Assembly (NCBI GenBank): GCA_025094145.1
Contig: JALLLS010000087.1
Span: 1-64,000 of the forward strand
Reading direction: 5' to 3'
Length of the DNA stretch: 64,000 nt
Source: Spinellus fusiger
Lineage: Eukaryota; Mucoromycota; Mucoromycetes; Mucorales; Phycomycetaceae
Positions within the stretch are counted from its first letter, which is position 1; every line of letters begins with the position of its first letter. The translations under genes and the position numbers were made by a program. Under the pieces are notes generated by a model. That model was not told the DNA's origin, made no database searches, and worked only from the letters and a program-made list of their open reading frames with translations. Shown in pieces: positions 43,491 to 55,789 of this stretch.

Positions 43491-44299
43491 ATCCTGAGAA
43501 TAAAATCACAATGTTTCTATGATTGGCTAATGTGTTTTGAAATGCTTTTTCGCTGTCTAAATGGACAATTTCAAACTCTACTTGCCTGTTTAAGCAGTGA
43601 CGATTGACTTTACAATTAAAAAGTATAGAATTGGCTGTAAAGATAAGAAATAGAACAAGAATCACCCCAAAATTACAACTCAGCTATTGATATTCTTCTC
43701 TTAATGTGTTATCTTTAAGCCCACGGTATTTGCAGTATAACAATGTTTAAAAGATATTTATTGTTGAAATCACACTGAATTAACTCTAGTGGTCACTGTC
43801 CATAAAATAGAACCAAACTTACTTGTGTTGAGAACAGTGTATTCATTTATTGACTCAGTATTCATAATCACCTCAACTGTCTCATTGTAACTGGTATTAA
43901 CAATGGTGCTTAATGATAACAAGGTATTGTTTCTAATACTGTCCTTTAGGTCCAAGGCAAATATAGTGTGAGTTGTTTGACTTATGAATTTTGACTTGTG
44001 AATTTTATGAGTGGAGGCTAGTGTATACATTACCAGAATAAAGAAAAACTATTATTTGTTTTGATATTCCCCTCCTCTTGTTATTTCTCAGACTGCACAT
44101 GCAACTTAACACTCAAGTACTCGTCAAGATGAACATATCTGAGCAAGGTAATGTACTATTACTAACAAATAAAAACAATAGAAGGAGGTGATAGACACTA
44201 CCAAGGATTATTCTAGTGATAAAAAGGTAAGCAGTGTCTTCATCTGGGCTTGAGCTCATTGTATTTCACAAGACACTCATTTTATTTTTATTAGGCAAA
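43491..44299. other. AT-rich desert, no gene seen
   Basis: Short motif-free ORFs only (for example 43770-44030, minus). Nothing supported. Confidence 0.45.
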
Positions 44300-44700
44300 T
44301 AAAGACTCCTTTCAAGTCAGTCTTAGGTAGTCTTCTACAAGGCCAATACTGTCTAGGGTATACTCCTGAGCATAGTTATCTATCTCCTAAGGATAAAGCA
44401 CAAGGCCTTTAGGGTGTGGGTTCTATTGCTATGAATAAACAAACTTAGACAGTGGCTATAATCATAATATAGTATTATCTATAATGTTATAATAAGCAAT
44501 TTCATTCATCAACACTACATTCTATTGATAATACAATTTGATATCGAAGTATTCCACAAAAGGAAATAATAATTTGGATACTTGCAAACCTTTAATTTTA
44601 AACACAATCACCTAAAAGGTGCGTTTTTTCGGACGTAAAGGGAAGGTTATGTAACTGATTAAAGGTCAGAAAAATCTTTGAGTGTGTAAACAGCCTTTGC
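44300..44700. repeat. Fuller copy of the repeat also seen at 15.8 kb and 11.0 kb
   Basis: The part 44310-44565 matches 15795-16000, and the part 44575-44690 matches 10990-11100. Both flanking repeats are therefore pieces of one element. On the minus strand the right part reads LCLKLKGLQVS after several stops. The element is dead here. Confidence 0.5.
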
Positions 44701-45334
44701 TTCTACGAACGATACACAGTGATCGTTTGCAAACTTCGATAATTTATTCAAGAGAAAATAATACGGTTTATATAGTTAAGAATTCCAAGGGTATGTGACT
44801 TTTTGCCCTGGTATCTATGTATCTAGTGTTTTTGTTTTCTTTTATATTTCTTGCCTTAAAGTACTGCCAAGGAGGGCGGACATTACTTACACTGAGCTTA
44901 TTCTCTGTTCTAAGTTGTGTGAGTTACAGTATTTTTCTTTTAAATTCAGACAAAATGTACTTTTTTCATATATTCTCTGAAATAAGATGGAGGGTTTGCA
45001 TGAATGTTTTTCTTAGAGTTTTTTTTATTATGTTTTCAGAATTTCTTTTTAATAATAATAATAATGAAATTTTTATTCTATTTCAGAGTATATATGAAAA
45101 AGAAAAAGAGAACCATATAAAGTGAAATTTTCTTCAAATTGATGTCTTTTGTTTCTGTTCTTTGTTTCATATAAAATTTATTCTTTCAAGATTTACTGAG
45201 AGATCAAATAGGTTAACAAAGATCACCAAGACAGAGTGGTTATTTCAGACAGATTCCAACAGTAGGATCAGAGTAGCACGAGCGGTGAGCAAAAAGATAG
45301 AAAGGATATTTGAGGGCTTCGTAAACAGCCTTGT
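44701..45334. other. AT-rich segment between repeats
   Basis: Contains short ORFs 44817-45125 and 45162-45395 without motifs. The word AAACAGCCTTGTA at 45323 recurs at 46579, beside the Tc1 insertion. No gene is supported. Confidence 0.4.
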
Positions 45335-45575
45335 ACAGTTCAAAGTATTTTTTATTTTTGGGTGTTGGTTGCTATTCGCGTATTGGGCATTTTAGCCACC
45401 CTATGAGAACTTTTGAACAATTAATATATACATATAAACACTTCAAATACAAAAGTGAAAAATAAATAAATGCAAAGAAGGAAATAGAAAGATAAGAGTA
45501 TATAAAACCTCGAAATGAGGAGAAATTGAAGAGAAATAAGGGATAGTGGTAAATGACAATGCAGACATAGACATT
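45335..45575 (-). repeat. Retroelement 3' repeat, copy 2
   Basis: Second copy of the 41.97-42.2 kb repeat, directly downstream (minus strand) of the LINE ORF1 remnant. No ORF2 (endonuclease and reverse transcriptase) lies between, so this copy is internally deleted. Confidence 0.6.
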
Positions 45576-45608
45576 AGTTTGGGCCTAATCCCACAAACTT
45601 TCAATAGA

Positions 45609-46470
45609 CTAATCTTTGGTCTCTTTATAAGTCTTGTTGGGTGTGTTGATTGTCTCCCCGACTCTTTCTATGGCTGAGTCAGACCCAAATGCCTGGAGGG
45701 CTTCTTTTTCAAGAGTGGCGGGAGGGCTAGTGACTGTGGCCTTGGCTTTGAGGTCTGCCAGGAGCTTCTCAAAGGTAATAGTGCCCCTTGCAGGGAAGTA
45801 GATATCTATGATCCGTGACTGTTGGATCTTCAGTGATCCCAACATCTTGCGGATCTGGCCGTACCTGAGGTAGCGGCGACAAGGGACATACAAAGTCGTA
45901 TACTGAGGGCCCAGTAGGCTCTTATAAGGCCCGAACTGTTTGTGCTCTAAGCACTGCTCTGGCCTTTGCTGTCTTCTTTGGTGGAGAGGCGTTCTTTTTA
46001 GCCATGTTGGCATAAGTGGCAGTAGTCTTTTCTATGGCAGCCGTGGGTTTCACTGTGGGGATGGGGGTGGAGGTAGGGGCGGGAGGTGATTTGGGTGCAT
46101 TTTCTGCACTCTTGGTATTGATCTGAGCCTGGAGAGATGTAATAAGGTCATCTTTGACCTTAACTTGTGCTTCCAATTCCTGTATGCGGAGTCCGATTGT
46201 TTCCATTTGTCTCTGAATATCTGACAGAAATGCCATCATCTGCTGGGTGAAGGTATCAGGCTTTTCTACCTGAGTCATTTGATACTCGTAGGTATTTGCA
46301 CGAGTGCGTTTGGTAAGTAGTCTGGGTTTTCTACTGTCGGAGTTGGTAATGATGGTGGCAGTGGTGGCCTAAGACACAGAGGGTCTGACAGGTGCTGGTA
46401 CAGAAGGTTGCTTGATGGTTGGTGGTTGGACAAGATCCGTAGTTGGTGTATCCAATGTGTACTATGCACT
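45609..46470 (-). pseudogene. LINE-type retrotransposon ORF1, frameshifted
   Basis: Minus-strand pieces read in order: TDLVQPPTIKQPSVPAPVRP, one stop, RKPRLLTKRTRANTYEYQ, then MTQVEKPDTFTQQMMAFLSD with a coiled coil (METIGLRIQELEAQVKVKDD). A Pro/Thr linker, TYANMAKKNASPPKKTAKAR, and after a frame change near 45930 GPYKSLLGPQYTTLYVPCRR, RYGQIRKMLGSLKIQQSRII and DIYFPARGTITFEKLLADL follow. The block YVPCRR...IRKML.SL.I....I.DI.FPARG is familiar from ORF1 products preceding non-LTR reverse transcriptases in Mucoromycota. It has one in-frame stop and one frameshift, and ORF2 is missing, so it is a dead copy. Confidence 0.6.
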
Positions 46471-46636
46471 ATATAGGTAGATGGGAATTGTTGCTGATGG
46501 ATGGATGTTACTTATGTTGAGTTTTGCGATTTATATTTTGCTCTTTTGGGGTAATATTGATTACACGAAAGAGCCTCAAACAGCCTTGTACTGTGGGGGA
46601 CAAAAAAATTGGCATTTTTTTTAGAAATCATATATA

Positions 46637-47994
46637 AAGTGACCCGGCAAATGTAATCGACCATTTCAAATTCGGGGATATTTTTATACCAAAAATAATA
46701 AATATTATTCTTTCTTTCTTCATAACAATTATTTTTCTCTAATGTCTGACTCATACAACACCATGAACATCTTCATTAAGACCCCTAAGATGTATGGTAA
46801 ATAGACGAGCCTGAGACTTGTTTAGCCATTCTCCATAAGGTGCTGAACATGAACGCTACCCAAGCCAAGGCATCTCGTATGTTCAATGTTCCTCACAACA
46901 CTGTAGGAGACATTGTGAGACAATTCAAGAAGACATGCATCGTAGTCCCTTCTCCCAAGAGTGGCTGACGAAGAAAGTTGGACGACATGGCCCTCCGGTG
47001 GTTGAGAAGAACAGTAGTCAGTGATTCTCATCAGACCAAGGAAGCCATCATGGCAGACATGGCCATCAAGGTATCAGACAAGACTCTGAAGAGGTACCTT
47101 GATGAAATGAGCTTCCACTCTTTTAATACAGTGGTGAAGCCTCTTCTCACCAAGAAACATATGGAGGCAAGGCTCCAGTGGGTCCGTGAGCACGTAGACT
47201 GAACGCTTGAGCAGTGGTCTGAGGTCGTCTGGTTTGATGAGTCCAGAGTGGAACTGACGAGCTATGACAGGGGCGCAAAATTCATCAGGCAGCCTGGTAC
47301 GGCCTTTGAGCCTAAAAATGTCCTGAAGACAAGGAAGTCTGGAGGTGGTAGGGTGATGGTGTGGGGCTGTTTCAGTTGGGAGGGTGTTGGGAGATTGATC
47401 GTAGTGGAGGGTAAGATAAACTCCGCCAAGTACATCGAGGTACTTGGAGAAGCCTACTGCCCCGAGCTCAAGTATATCTCTCTCCTAAACCCTAGAGTCA
47501 GTTAACACCTACAGGAGGACAACGCTAGACCCCATACGAGTAAGGCAGCTCGTGAATAGAAGGCAGCAAAGAGTGTGGAAACTCTTCTTTCTGGCCCTTA
47601 GAATACTGATCTCAATCCAATTGAGCATCTATGGGCCCACCTCAAGAAAGTTATCATGAGGGAAAGGATGTTGTATACCACTAAGGAGAAGTTGGAGGCA
47701 GCCCTGATGCTGGAATAGGGTAGAATATCGAAAGAGGTGACAGACACCCTCATTGCCAGCATGGAGCGGAGATGTCAGGCCGTCATTGATGCCAAGGGTG
47801 GCCATAGTGGCTATTAATTGGCCTTGTAATAAAAATTATTTTATGTATTTTAAACACTGTTATAAATATATCTATTGAAAGTTTTATGTCTTTAGCTAAT
47901 GAATTCATGAAGTTATAATATTATTAAGATAAAGTATGAATCCAAAAAAGGAAATCTGTATATGAAATAATCGATTACATTTGTCGGGTCACTT
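46637..47994 (+). mobile_element. Tc1/mariner element A, inserted inside element B
   Basis: Terminal inverted repeats begin AAGTGACCCGGCAAATGTAA at 46637 and end with the near-perfect complement TTACATTTGTCGGGTCACTT at 47994, each followed by TA target duplication. Length is 1358 bases. It carries a plus-strand DD34E transposase remnant. Because both halves of element B flank it, this insertion is the younger event. Confidence 0.88.
46845..47818 (+). pseudogene. Tc1/mariner DD34E transposase of element A, broken
   Basis: Frame pieces: NVPHNTVGDIVRQFKKT (HTH), VVSDSHQTKEAIMADMAIKV, then VVWFDESRVELTSYDRGAKF (first Asp), VMVWGCFSWEGVGRLIVV, QEDNARPHTSKAARE (second Asp) and TDLNPIEHLWAHLKKVIMRE (Glu), ending MERRCQAVIDAKGGHSGY. 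Thirty-four residues separate the second Asp and the Glu. At least five in-frame stops, mostly at single-base changes (for example after KSG, HVD, PRVS and LSGP), show it is inactive but fairly recent. Confidence 0.9.
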
Positions 47995-48074
47995 TATTTC
48001 ATATCTTACATAAGAGACACTTGTAACAGTTTTCTTTTTTTCTTAATAAAAATATATAAATATATAATTTAAAA

Positions 48075-49060
48075 TGCAAATAACAGACGATCAAAAAATT
48101 GCCATTGTTAATTTTCGACGAGCAAATATGAAAATAAAGAAAATAGCTGAAAGAACTGGAGTAAAACTGCGAACAACTTACAATATTCTGAATTAACAAA
48201 AGAAAAGAGGAACTAACAAACACCAAGAAAGTTCGGGAAGACCCAAAAATTCAATAAAAGAGGAACACGAAACCTTTTGAATGTTGTTGGCAAGATTAGA
48301 CGATTAACTTTAAGTGAGATAGTTGTAGCAATACCCAAAGAATGCAGTAAGCTCACTGTTAGACGTGTGCTGCATGAAGAGGGTATATTTAGCCGAGTAG
48401 TAATAAAGAAACCCCCTTTTTTTTGAATAAAACACATCAAGAAAAAAGACTCGAGTTTTCCAAAGAGCATCTCCACTAGACTGTTGATATGTGGAAAAAA
48501 GTAATATGGACTGACGAAAGTAGTTTCGAAATTGGCAAGAACCGTCGAATGGTTCACGTTTGGCGTAAGGATGGAGAAGCCAATAAAAAAGATTGTCTTT
48601 CTCCCACATTCAAGAGTGGAAGATCCTCACTCATGGTTTGGGGAGCTATTTGTCACAGTGAGAAGAATGAACAAAAGGCTGTTGATTTTGTCAAGAAAGT
48701 CTACGAAGAGGCATTGCTACGTTTTGGGGGTCTAGAGTGCCACCTAATATTGATGGAAGATAGAGCACCCACTCATAAAATTATTGTAGCAAGTGATTGG
48801 AAAAAAGAGAGAGGAATTGATAGTTTGGAGTGGCCTGCTCAATCACCCAATCTGAACCCCATCGAAAACCTTTAGATGCAGATGAAAGACAAGGTCCAGG
48901 AGAGATGTAACGGTTCTGTCAATATGGAAAAGCTCAAAACCATAATACAAGAAGCTTAGGATTCTTTTGAGCCAAAAACATGGAGTTTTTTGATTGAAAA
49001 AATGTCAGTAAGAATGCAACAAGTCATCAAGAACAGGGGTGGGAGTACCCATTATTAAAA
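48075..49060 (+). pseudogene. Tc1/mariner DD34E transposase of element B, broken
   Basis: It starts MQITDDQKIAIVNFRRANMK (HTH region), continues IAERTGVKLRTTYNIL, then decays with stops and a frame change. The catalytic part is open at 48489-48875: KKVIWTDESSFEIGKNRRMV (first Asp), LMVWGAICHSEKNEQKAVDF, LILMEDRAPTHKIIVASDW (second Asp) and WPAQSPNLNPIENL (Glu, 34 residues on). It ends MQQVIKNRGGSTHY at about 49057. It is less like element A than a copy would be, so the two are different Tc1 lineages. Confidence 0.88.
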
Positions 49061-49269
49061 CTACATTTTTATTAATTTTTTTTATATAAATAAATGTAAA
49101 AATAAATTACATATACGTATTCTAAAGCCTTTCTTTAGCATAACATGGACTTTATTACAGTAGTAAATACGTTTTATTTCTCTTGATACAAGAAAAACAC
49201 TGTATTGATAATATGAAATCTATCGAATTTTTAAGATTGTCAATTTTTTGTCCCCCCCTCCCCCCACTG

Positions 49270-50096
49270 TATATACTATCGAAAACTCTTGCTTATACAA
49301 ACAATACATGGATTCTTGTTCTAAAAATCAATAATATGATAGAAATAGTTTTAAATTTTATATAGATACTCATCGTAAGAAGTAAGGACTTTGCCATAGA
49401 CCCTGTAAATAGCCTTTATTCTTTCCTTGAGTTCTACCTCACAGGTATACTAAAAAAAGCTGCAATAATCAAAATAGATTTAACTGTCGAAATCATTGAG
49501 GTAATGGTCGATAACACGTGTAAGTGTAGTCTTCTGGGAAGCTCACCAACCTAAACAATAGATAAAAAGCGATCAACTGCTATTCATTTCACTTTTTCAC
49601 TTTGTCTCTCCGCCTCGCTCTCTAAACTATTCGATAATCTTTTAACCCTTTCTCTTTCTTACTTTTCCCCCTTCTTTCCCCTGTCTTTAATTCAAATGAA
49701 AATGGGTTTATAATTGATGATATTCTCAATATTGTTCAATATTAAAAATAAAAATATTATTAATTTTTTTCAATATCGACTGAACAGAGCATTAGCAATT
49801 GAAATGGAATAGGAGTTAGTATGAATAGTTGAAAGAATAAGTGAATCAGCTCCCTCCATCATCTTTAGCTTATCTTATTTTGATCTGCTTTTGAATAAGG
49901 TCGTTTCTGAATAGATTGTAATAGGTAAAATCAATAACATGATTCTCGAGTTGTTTAATTTAGACAATTAAAAAATATAATGCCTATGAAAAGATTGATA
50001 GATGAACCTCAAAGCTATAATTTCATGTTTAATGGCCATGTTAAAGTATATATTTATATAGGTTACTATATGTATATTTTGTTTTCTGTAATGGAG
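49270..50096. other. AT-rich spacer before the ITPase gene
   Basis: No gene. A pyrimidine-rich stretch lies at 49590-49690. ORF 49980-50246 overlaps the antisense strand of the ITPase last exons and is a shadow. Confidence 0.45.
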
Positions 50097-51060
50097 TTAT
50101 TGATTCTGAGTTGCCAGATACTCCTTCAACTTCTCCAGTGCACGAAAGCGGTGAGAAATAGTGTTTTTCACCTCCTTATCCAGTTCACCATATCTATAAA
50201 CCATATTAGCTATAAGTTGTTGAGTTCATATTTAATATTATACTAACGTTTGATCGAAACCATCAGGCTGGAAGACGGCATCCCAACCAAATGCACCTGA
50301 GCCACGAGCAGGTACAATCTTGCCCTAACAATGATTTTTTATTAGTATCTCAAGTATGTTGGTAAAATGATAAGTAAACATACATGTGTCTTTCCTTCAA
50401 AGACAACAGGTTCCTGGCCAGGACCTGCACAATACCCAATAGTGCATAGCGCATAAGCTGACTTGTCTTCAAACCCAGCCAGAATTTTGTTAAGACCATC
50501 ATGTCCAAGAGAGTCAAAGAACCATTTGCTAGATATCAAATCAGTAAATTTATAAATGCACTATGCTTACATATAAGGTCCTGGAAGACCGTTCATTGCA
50601 TTAAAACACAGGCTCGTATCTTCAGTAATGCAAGGTCCATTGAGCTATGATCATCTGAATTAATATTGACTGTTATTGTAGATATATTTAAATATAATAA
50701 CACACCATAGTTGAAGCCATTTTACATTTCTCTTCAGCAATATAGCTTGTAGTTCCTTGAAGTTCAGGTACTAAGTAGATTGATCTGCTAATTAGAGACT
50801 GTGGGTGAAGTGTATATATAATCTCATATCAACTGAAAACATATACATACAATCGATTTTACGTGAGGTTACAGAAATAGTATTGGCTAGAATAGCTTGG
50901 ACCTCAATAAGCTTATTCTTGTTGCCGGAAACAAAAACTGTCGTAATAATATTAGTTTCACGTCATTCTCTGTCTCTTCTCTCCTTTAAGAAATCTCCAT
51001 TCATTTATTTTTTCATTCATCTCACTATTTACCAAGATTGCGCATTTCGTTTGTTGCCAT
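50097..51060 (-). CDS. HAM1: Inosine triphosphate pyrophosphatase (ITPase, HAM1 family)
   Basis: House-cleaning enzyme hydrolysing ITP, dITP and XTP to monophosphates. It starts MATNEMRNL at 51060, splices to [17 protein letters not shown] (the substrate-binding SGNxxKL motif), then [40 protein letters not shown] (catalytic ED), [60 protein letters not shown] and [19 protein letters not shown]. Six to seven short introns keep frame; total is about 188 residues, the family norm. All motifs are present, so it should be active. It is the only conserved gene between 39.5 and 62.6 kb, surrounded by dead transposons. Confidence 0.93.
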
Positions 51061-54000
51061 TATATGAATCACTCACACCAAGTGAAGGAAAAAGGGCTCC
51101 AGCATAATAAAACTCAGCACCGAGAATATCTATTACGTCACGAACAAGTCCTATTTTCTGTCTTTAAATACGTACCATTTATACTATACATCGTGTCACC
51201 ATTCTGAATTACTTTAGTTATGTTCCGATAATCTATATTCCTTTGAATTATTTTTAATAAAATGGATTGGAAACACCACAGACAATAAATATAATTATAC
51301 TCTAATCCACAGATACTATAAAAAAATCTTATTATTTAAAATAAATAAAAGATATGTTTTAGTATTAAGTATCATACAAAGAACAGTTGTAATCATGGAG
51401 GCTTGACCGAGGACTTGATGTGTCACCTTTGGTACTCGCTATTGCCTAGTTATGCATGTCATTCAGGCAATCATTATGTCTTTTAGCTTTCAAGACTTTA
51501 TTAATTTATATCATTAATTTATCTTCCTCTTCTTATTTTTAAATAATAATAATCAAGAAGCTGCCTTTAACAATATAGGTAATCAGGTGTACCTAAGAAT
51601 ATACACTTTGGTTCAGATGGGAATATTTCTATGATCCATCTAACATGGTATCTACATTGTTTCTTGCCAATTTCTGTATTTCATTTTATTAATCCATTAT
51701 TTTATATACCGAAAATACTCCCCCTCCCCCAGTTCAAAGATGAGAGAAATAAACTTTATGACAAAAACTTTTCAAGATGTTGACAAACCCATCAGAGTTT
51801 GCATATATCTATTATATGCATAAACAGCAAGAGTTATAAGTATCCTAAACTCTATGTAAAAGCCTGTATCTTATCTCAATAAAAAAATTATTATTGTCAT
51901 TTCTATATTGAGAGCAAAAAAGTTAAGATAAAGCCAATATATTAGCGGATATTAGACAAGAAAACTTAATAATTTTAGGAAGCTAGAATAAAGACAATGT
52001 TTAAATAGTCTAAAAGTAATCTACTGTATCAATAGACATAAACTATAGATTTTCTCATGAACCTCATTTGAAATAATATAAAATATTAAGCGTGTGCTTA
52101 TCTGATCTTGTATATAGTCCAAAAGAGCTGAATTCTTTTGTTCAATGTATCTATTCATGGAAAAAAACTCTACTAAAACAAAAACAACCGATCATTGGAT
52201 CAGTCACAAACAAAAACAACAAAGTTTATTGTAAGTATTTACTTTAAGTTTTATATATATACTAGAAATACATTAGTTGTAAGATAATCAATACAATGAT
52301 TGATGAAACAATAAAAATATTAGGAGACAATTTGATCAGAACTAAATCTCTGTTTGTAACTTTAAAAAGACTATCACACATATGTTGCTGTTCATTGGCT
52401 TTCTATAACATTTTTTTATGGATTCTATGGGAACTAAGGCCCAAGGTTCTTTATACCTAGTTTTATTTTATCATAAACCAAAAATATAAAAACTAAATAT
52501 AATTTAACTTTAAAGTATATCAATTACATATTAATATCGTTCTGTTTGTGAATCTGTTTGTGAATCTTTAAAATATATGAACTTGTACTTGAGAAGTCTA
52601 AGTTATACATAAACATAATACCATGAAGGTAGAACATAAATGAGTTATAGTTCAAATGCTATGTCTGTACATAACATAAATACATAAAATTAACTTTTAT
52701 GTATTAATATGATAAACGTGTATGAATATACCTATTTTATACATCTTCTTTCTAGATGTTATAGTATAAAATAATATTAATAATACCAATACACATCTTC
52801 TATACCTATATTATGTATCTTATAGAGAATAGTAGAGTGGTTTATGAAACATGGAAGGATGGCTTTCCAGAAAATACAACTCATTCAAATACTGGGTAAT
52901 GGTCATGCTCACACAATTCATTTCAACCACTCAATCGTTCATCATTTTATTTTATTTTTTCTAACCGTCCTTTTTCTTTTCGAGTATCCTTAATATTCCC
53001 TGTACCTTTAATTCTTTTGTCATCTCTTTATGAATCTTTCTCTATTCTCCCAGCTTCATTTTTTATCCTTTATCCTTTCCTTGAAAATAGAGTTATCAAT
53101 TGCATATTTTCATAAAGCAACAGCTGTTCATCTTTATGGCTGTCCTTTTTTCATAAATTATTTTCATGATGCTTGCACTGAGCAGCCGGCCACAATACAT
53201 ATTACCTATCAAAATATTTTGAATATTCTAAAATTCAAATAGTTTTCTTTCTTTTATATTTATTCCATAATTTCATCTGAATAAAGTTTTATGAAACAAT
53301 AAGATATAAACCCCTGTTTTATCAATATTAATAGCCTTATTAAATATAGCTTAATGTTTTGTATGTTTTCCTTTATGCATATTGCTTGTCCAAAAAGCGA
53401 TTCGGAATTTGAAATCATCGACACATTTGACAAGTCACTAAAAAATTAGGCTGTGCTGCATAGAAACATCTAATAAAAACGTCTCACAGAAAAAATAGAG
53501 TAATATAGTATTTTGTCTTATTTCTTAACTTTATTAAAAAAAATTAACAAAACAAATATAGACTATCCTTTACATAGACTATATAAATAACAATAGGTTC
53601 AATTATTGAAAAATACTTATGAAGTACTTGTATCACAGAGCATAAAAATAAGCCTATGATTGGTCAATTATTTGCTTGACTTTTTTTTGTAATATTTGCT
53701 TGACAAAGTAAAATACAAAGATATTTATTATATTTTAAATCTCGAGATATCTCCCAATCAAAAATAGTGTAAATAAAGTGAGTATTATCCCTATCGAACA
53801 ACTATTCTATGGTATTATAGACTTTTTGGGAATATTTATTCCATTCTCTATGTATCTCTTGACTATTTTTTTAAATGAACGCTAAGATGAATATGAACAC
53901 TTAAAAAAGATAATTCATTATAAAATTACTAAAACAAATTAACTGTCGGAAAGAGGTGCAGATTTAAAATCCAGTCTTTGTAGCTAAGAGAAAATATACC

Positions 54001-54285
54001 ATTGTCTTCACTTTTTATACTATTGATTTCTATATAGTTTCTACTTTCTTTCTTTTTTTTAGAAAAAAAGAAAGATATTTATATTTAGCAAATCATCCTA
54101 AAACAAAGATTCATATATAGTGTTATAAAGAATCCTTCAAGTTTTAAATTCCCTGACTCTTTTTTGTTTGTAACATGTCCTTTTACTTGTTTTTTTATAA
54201 AGAATACATTCAACATACACTAGAGACTTCATAATTATACTAAACATAGATGATATCAACAGAATAATATATATGGTTTTATTAG
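51061..54285. other. AT-rich desert, second segment
   Basis: Three kilobases with no ORF that shows a motif; 53030-53242 is an isolated motif-free frame. Pyrimidine-rich stretches occur at about 52930-53080. No TE signature that I could read. Confidence 0.5.
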
Positions 54286-55262
54286 ACAAAAAGTCTTGGT
54301 ACTTGTTACTGTTACCCTTTGTTTTAATGACAGCCTAGCATCTCCTAGGCATGATCTCAATGTGACTGTTGATTTTTATATGGGTATTATTTTACCATTA
54401 AAGCAACATGATGATATTAAAATTCGCAATAATACTTTAGGCAGTCATTTCTTGAACTTTGTAGCCCAAAAAGTCTCAAATGTGCTCAACATAGCTTGGA
54501 TCAGGACTTTATGAAAACCAATCTTTCACCAAAGCTGCACCCACTTCTTTCTTTCATTCCTTCATGGTTTTGCACTTGTGGATGCTGGAGTTATCTTCCT
54601 GAAAAACATAACATATTTCTGGATTCTTTATAGAAAGAAGAACCAGATCATAAAAGTATTCCTCCTTCAGGATATCAATATATCTTGGTTCATTGATACA
54701 GCTATTTACTAAACATAATTTTCTCACACCTTTTTCAGATATAATGTCTCATACCATCACCTCACTACTACTAAAATTCATGGTTGGTTTCAAACTCTTA
54801 GAGAATATCCCCTCTTCTTTTTTGGATGACTATGCTTCAACTAATATTATAGATAATCTGGTACCTTGACTCATCTGGGTTAGATGAGGGTACACTATTG
54901 ATCAGTAGTCCAAGAGGCGTGGTCTTTATCCCAATCAAGTTATTTATTATTATTATTATCGGTAAGAGCAGTTTTTCTTACCCTTCATTTAAGAGACAGA
55001 CTATTTTTTTATCCTACGAAACCTCACCATGGAAACTTTGGTGTCATGCCCTGTTGAAGTTATTTTAGTGTCTAAAATTAATCTCGAACTACCTCTCGAG
55101 AAACCTCTCCTTTGTCTCTCTCATTAGTTAGAGGCTTTCTCCTGGTGCTTCTTCCAATCCTGAAATCATCTGTTTCTCCATATGTCTTTAGAATACGATA
55201 CATGGTAGTGTAATGTTGGGCACTTGAGATAAGTTTAGAGACACCTAGAGCCTAGAGGGACT
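54286..55262 (-). pseudogene. Tc1/mariner transposase remnant C
   Basis: Minus-strand pieces in order: LGVSKLISSAQHYTTMYRIL and KTYGETDDFRIGRSTRRKPL (paired HTH and GRPR-like hook), ERDKGEVSREVVRD, decay, then EEGIFSKSLKPTMNFSSSEV, ISEKGVRKLCLVNSCINEPR, YIDILKEEYFYDLVL, QEDNSSIHKCKTMKE (second Asp), SPDPSYVEHI (diverged DLNPIEHxW region), and IEIMPRRC, stop, AVIKTKGNSNKY. Many stops; no clear inverted ends were read. It is older than elements A and B. Confidence 0.75.
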
Positions 55263-55520
55263 GGCCACTGACATAGAAAAATAAAAGAATAGGGTGTGGG
55301 GGCGTTTTTGCAAGTGCAAGGGTATAGAGTAAAGGCGAGGTATATAATATAACACGAAAAAAGTAGTGTACAGAGAACAAACAGGTTTATAGTCTGGCTG
55401 TGGCACTTTTTGTGAACACAGTTCAGAACCAACAAAAAGAAAAGAGACACAAAGGAAACAAGTTGGGATCAAGAAGCAGCCCACAATCTAAGTCAAAGAA
55501 AGTCTATAGTACTTAATAAT
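55263..55520. other. Short GC-richer spacer
   Basis: Overlapping ORFs 55235-55450 and 55245-55484 (minus) have no motif. Slightly higher GC with GGGTGTGGGGGCG at 55290. No function assigned. Confidence 0.3.
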
Positions 55521-55523
55521 ACT

Positions 55524-55784
55524 TCAGAAGTAGCTCGGATCAAGGTCTGTTTTATTAAAGATGTGGTAAACTAAGCTTTTTATACTAATTTCTAGTTTAT
55601 TCCTTGTGACGTGGGATCTTGTCTTCTTATCATTGCAAATGTACTTTTCACCAAACCTCCAAGAAGATTGGGTAGTCACACTACACCGTCTCACAGTGGT
55701 AAATTTTATATTAAAACGATTGTCAATGACTAATTGACTGGTCCCATTTATAATTACCTCATGTACAATGAGATAACAAGTCAT
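55524..55784 (-). pseudogene. Possible transposase N-terminal fragment
   Basis: An 86-codon frame reads IINGTSQLVIDNRFNIKFTT then VRRCSVTTQSSWRFGEKYIC and TRSHVTRNKLEISIKSLVYH. The order resembles the helix-turn-helix start of a Tc1-like transposase, but the similarity is weak. It could be chance or a different family. Confidence 0.3.
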
Positions 55785-55789
55785 TATTA

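Larger units (their letters stand above)
46591..49269 (+). mobile_element. Tc1/mariner element B (outer), split by an inserted element
   Basis: Inverted ends: CTGTGGGGGACAAAAAA at 46591 and the complement of TTTTTTGTCCCCCCCTCCCC...CACTG ending at 49269, each flanked by TA. Removing the inner element (46637-47994) leaves about 1320 bases, a normal Tc1 size, and rejoins ATATA with TATTTCATATC. Its transposase remnant lies at 48075-49060. The right end has extra C residues compared with the left, so the ends are slightly diverged. Confidence 0.8.
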
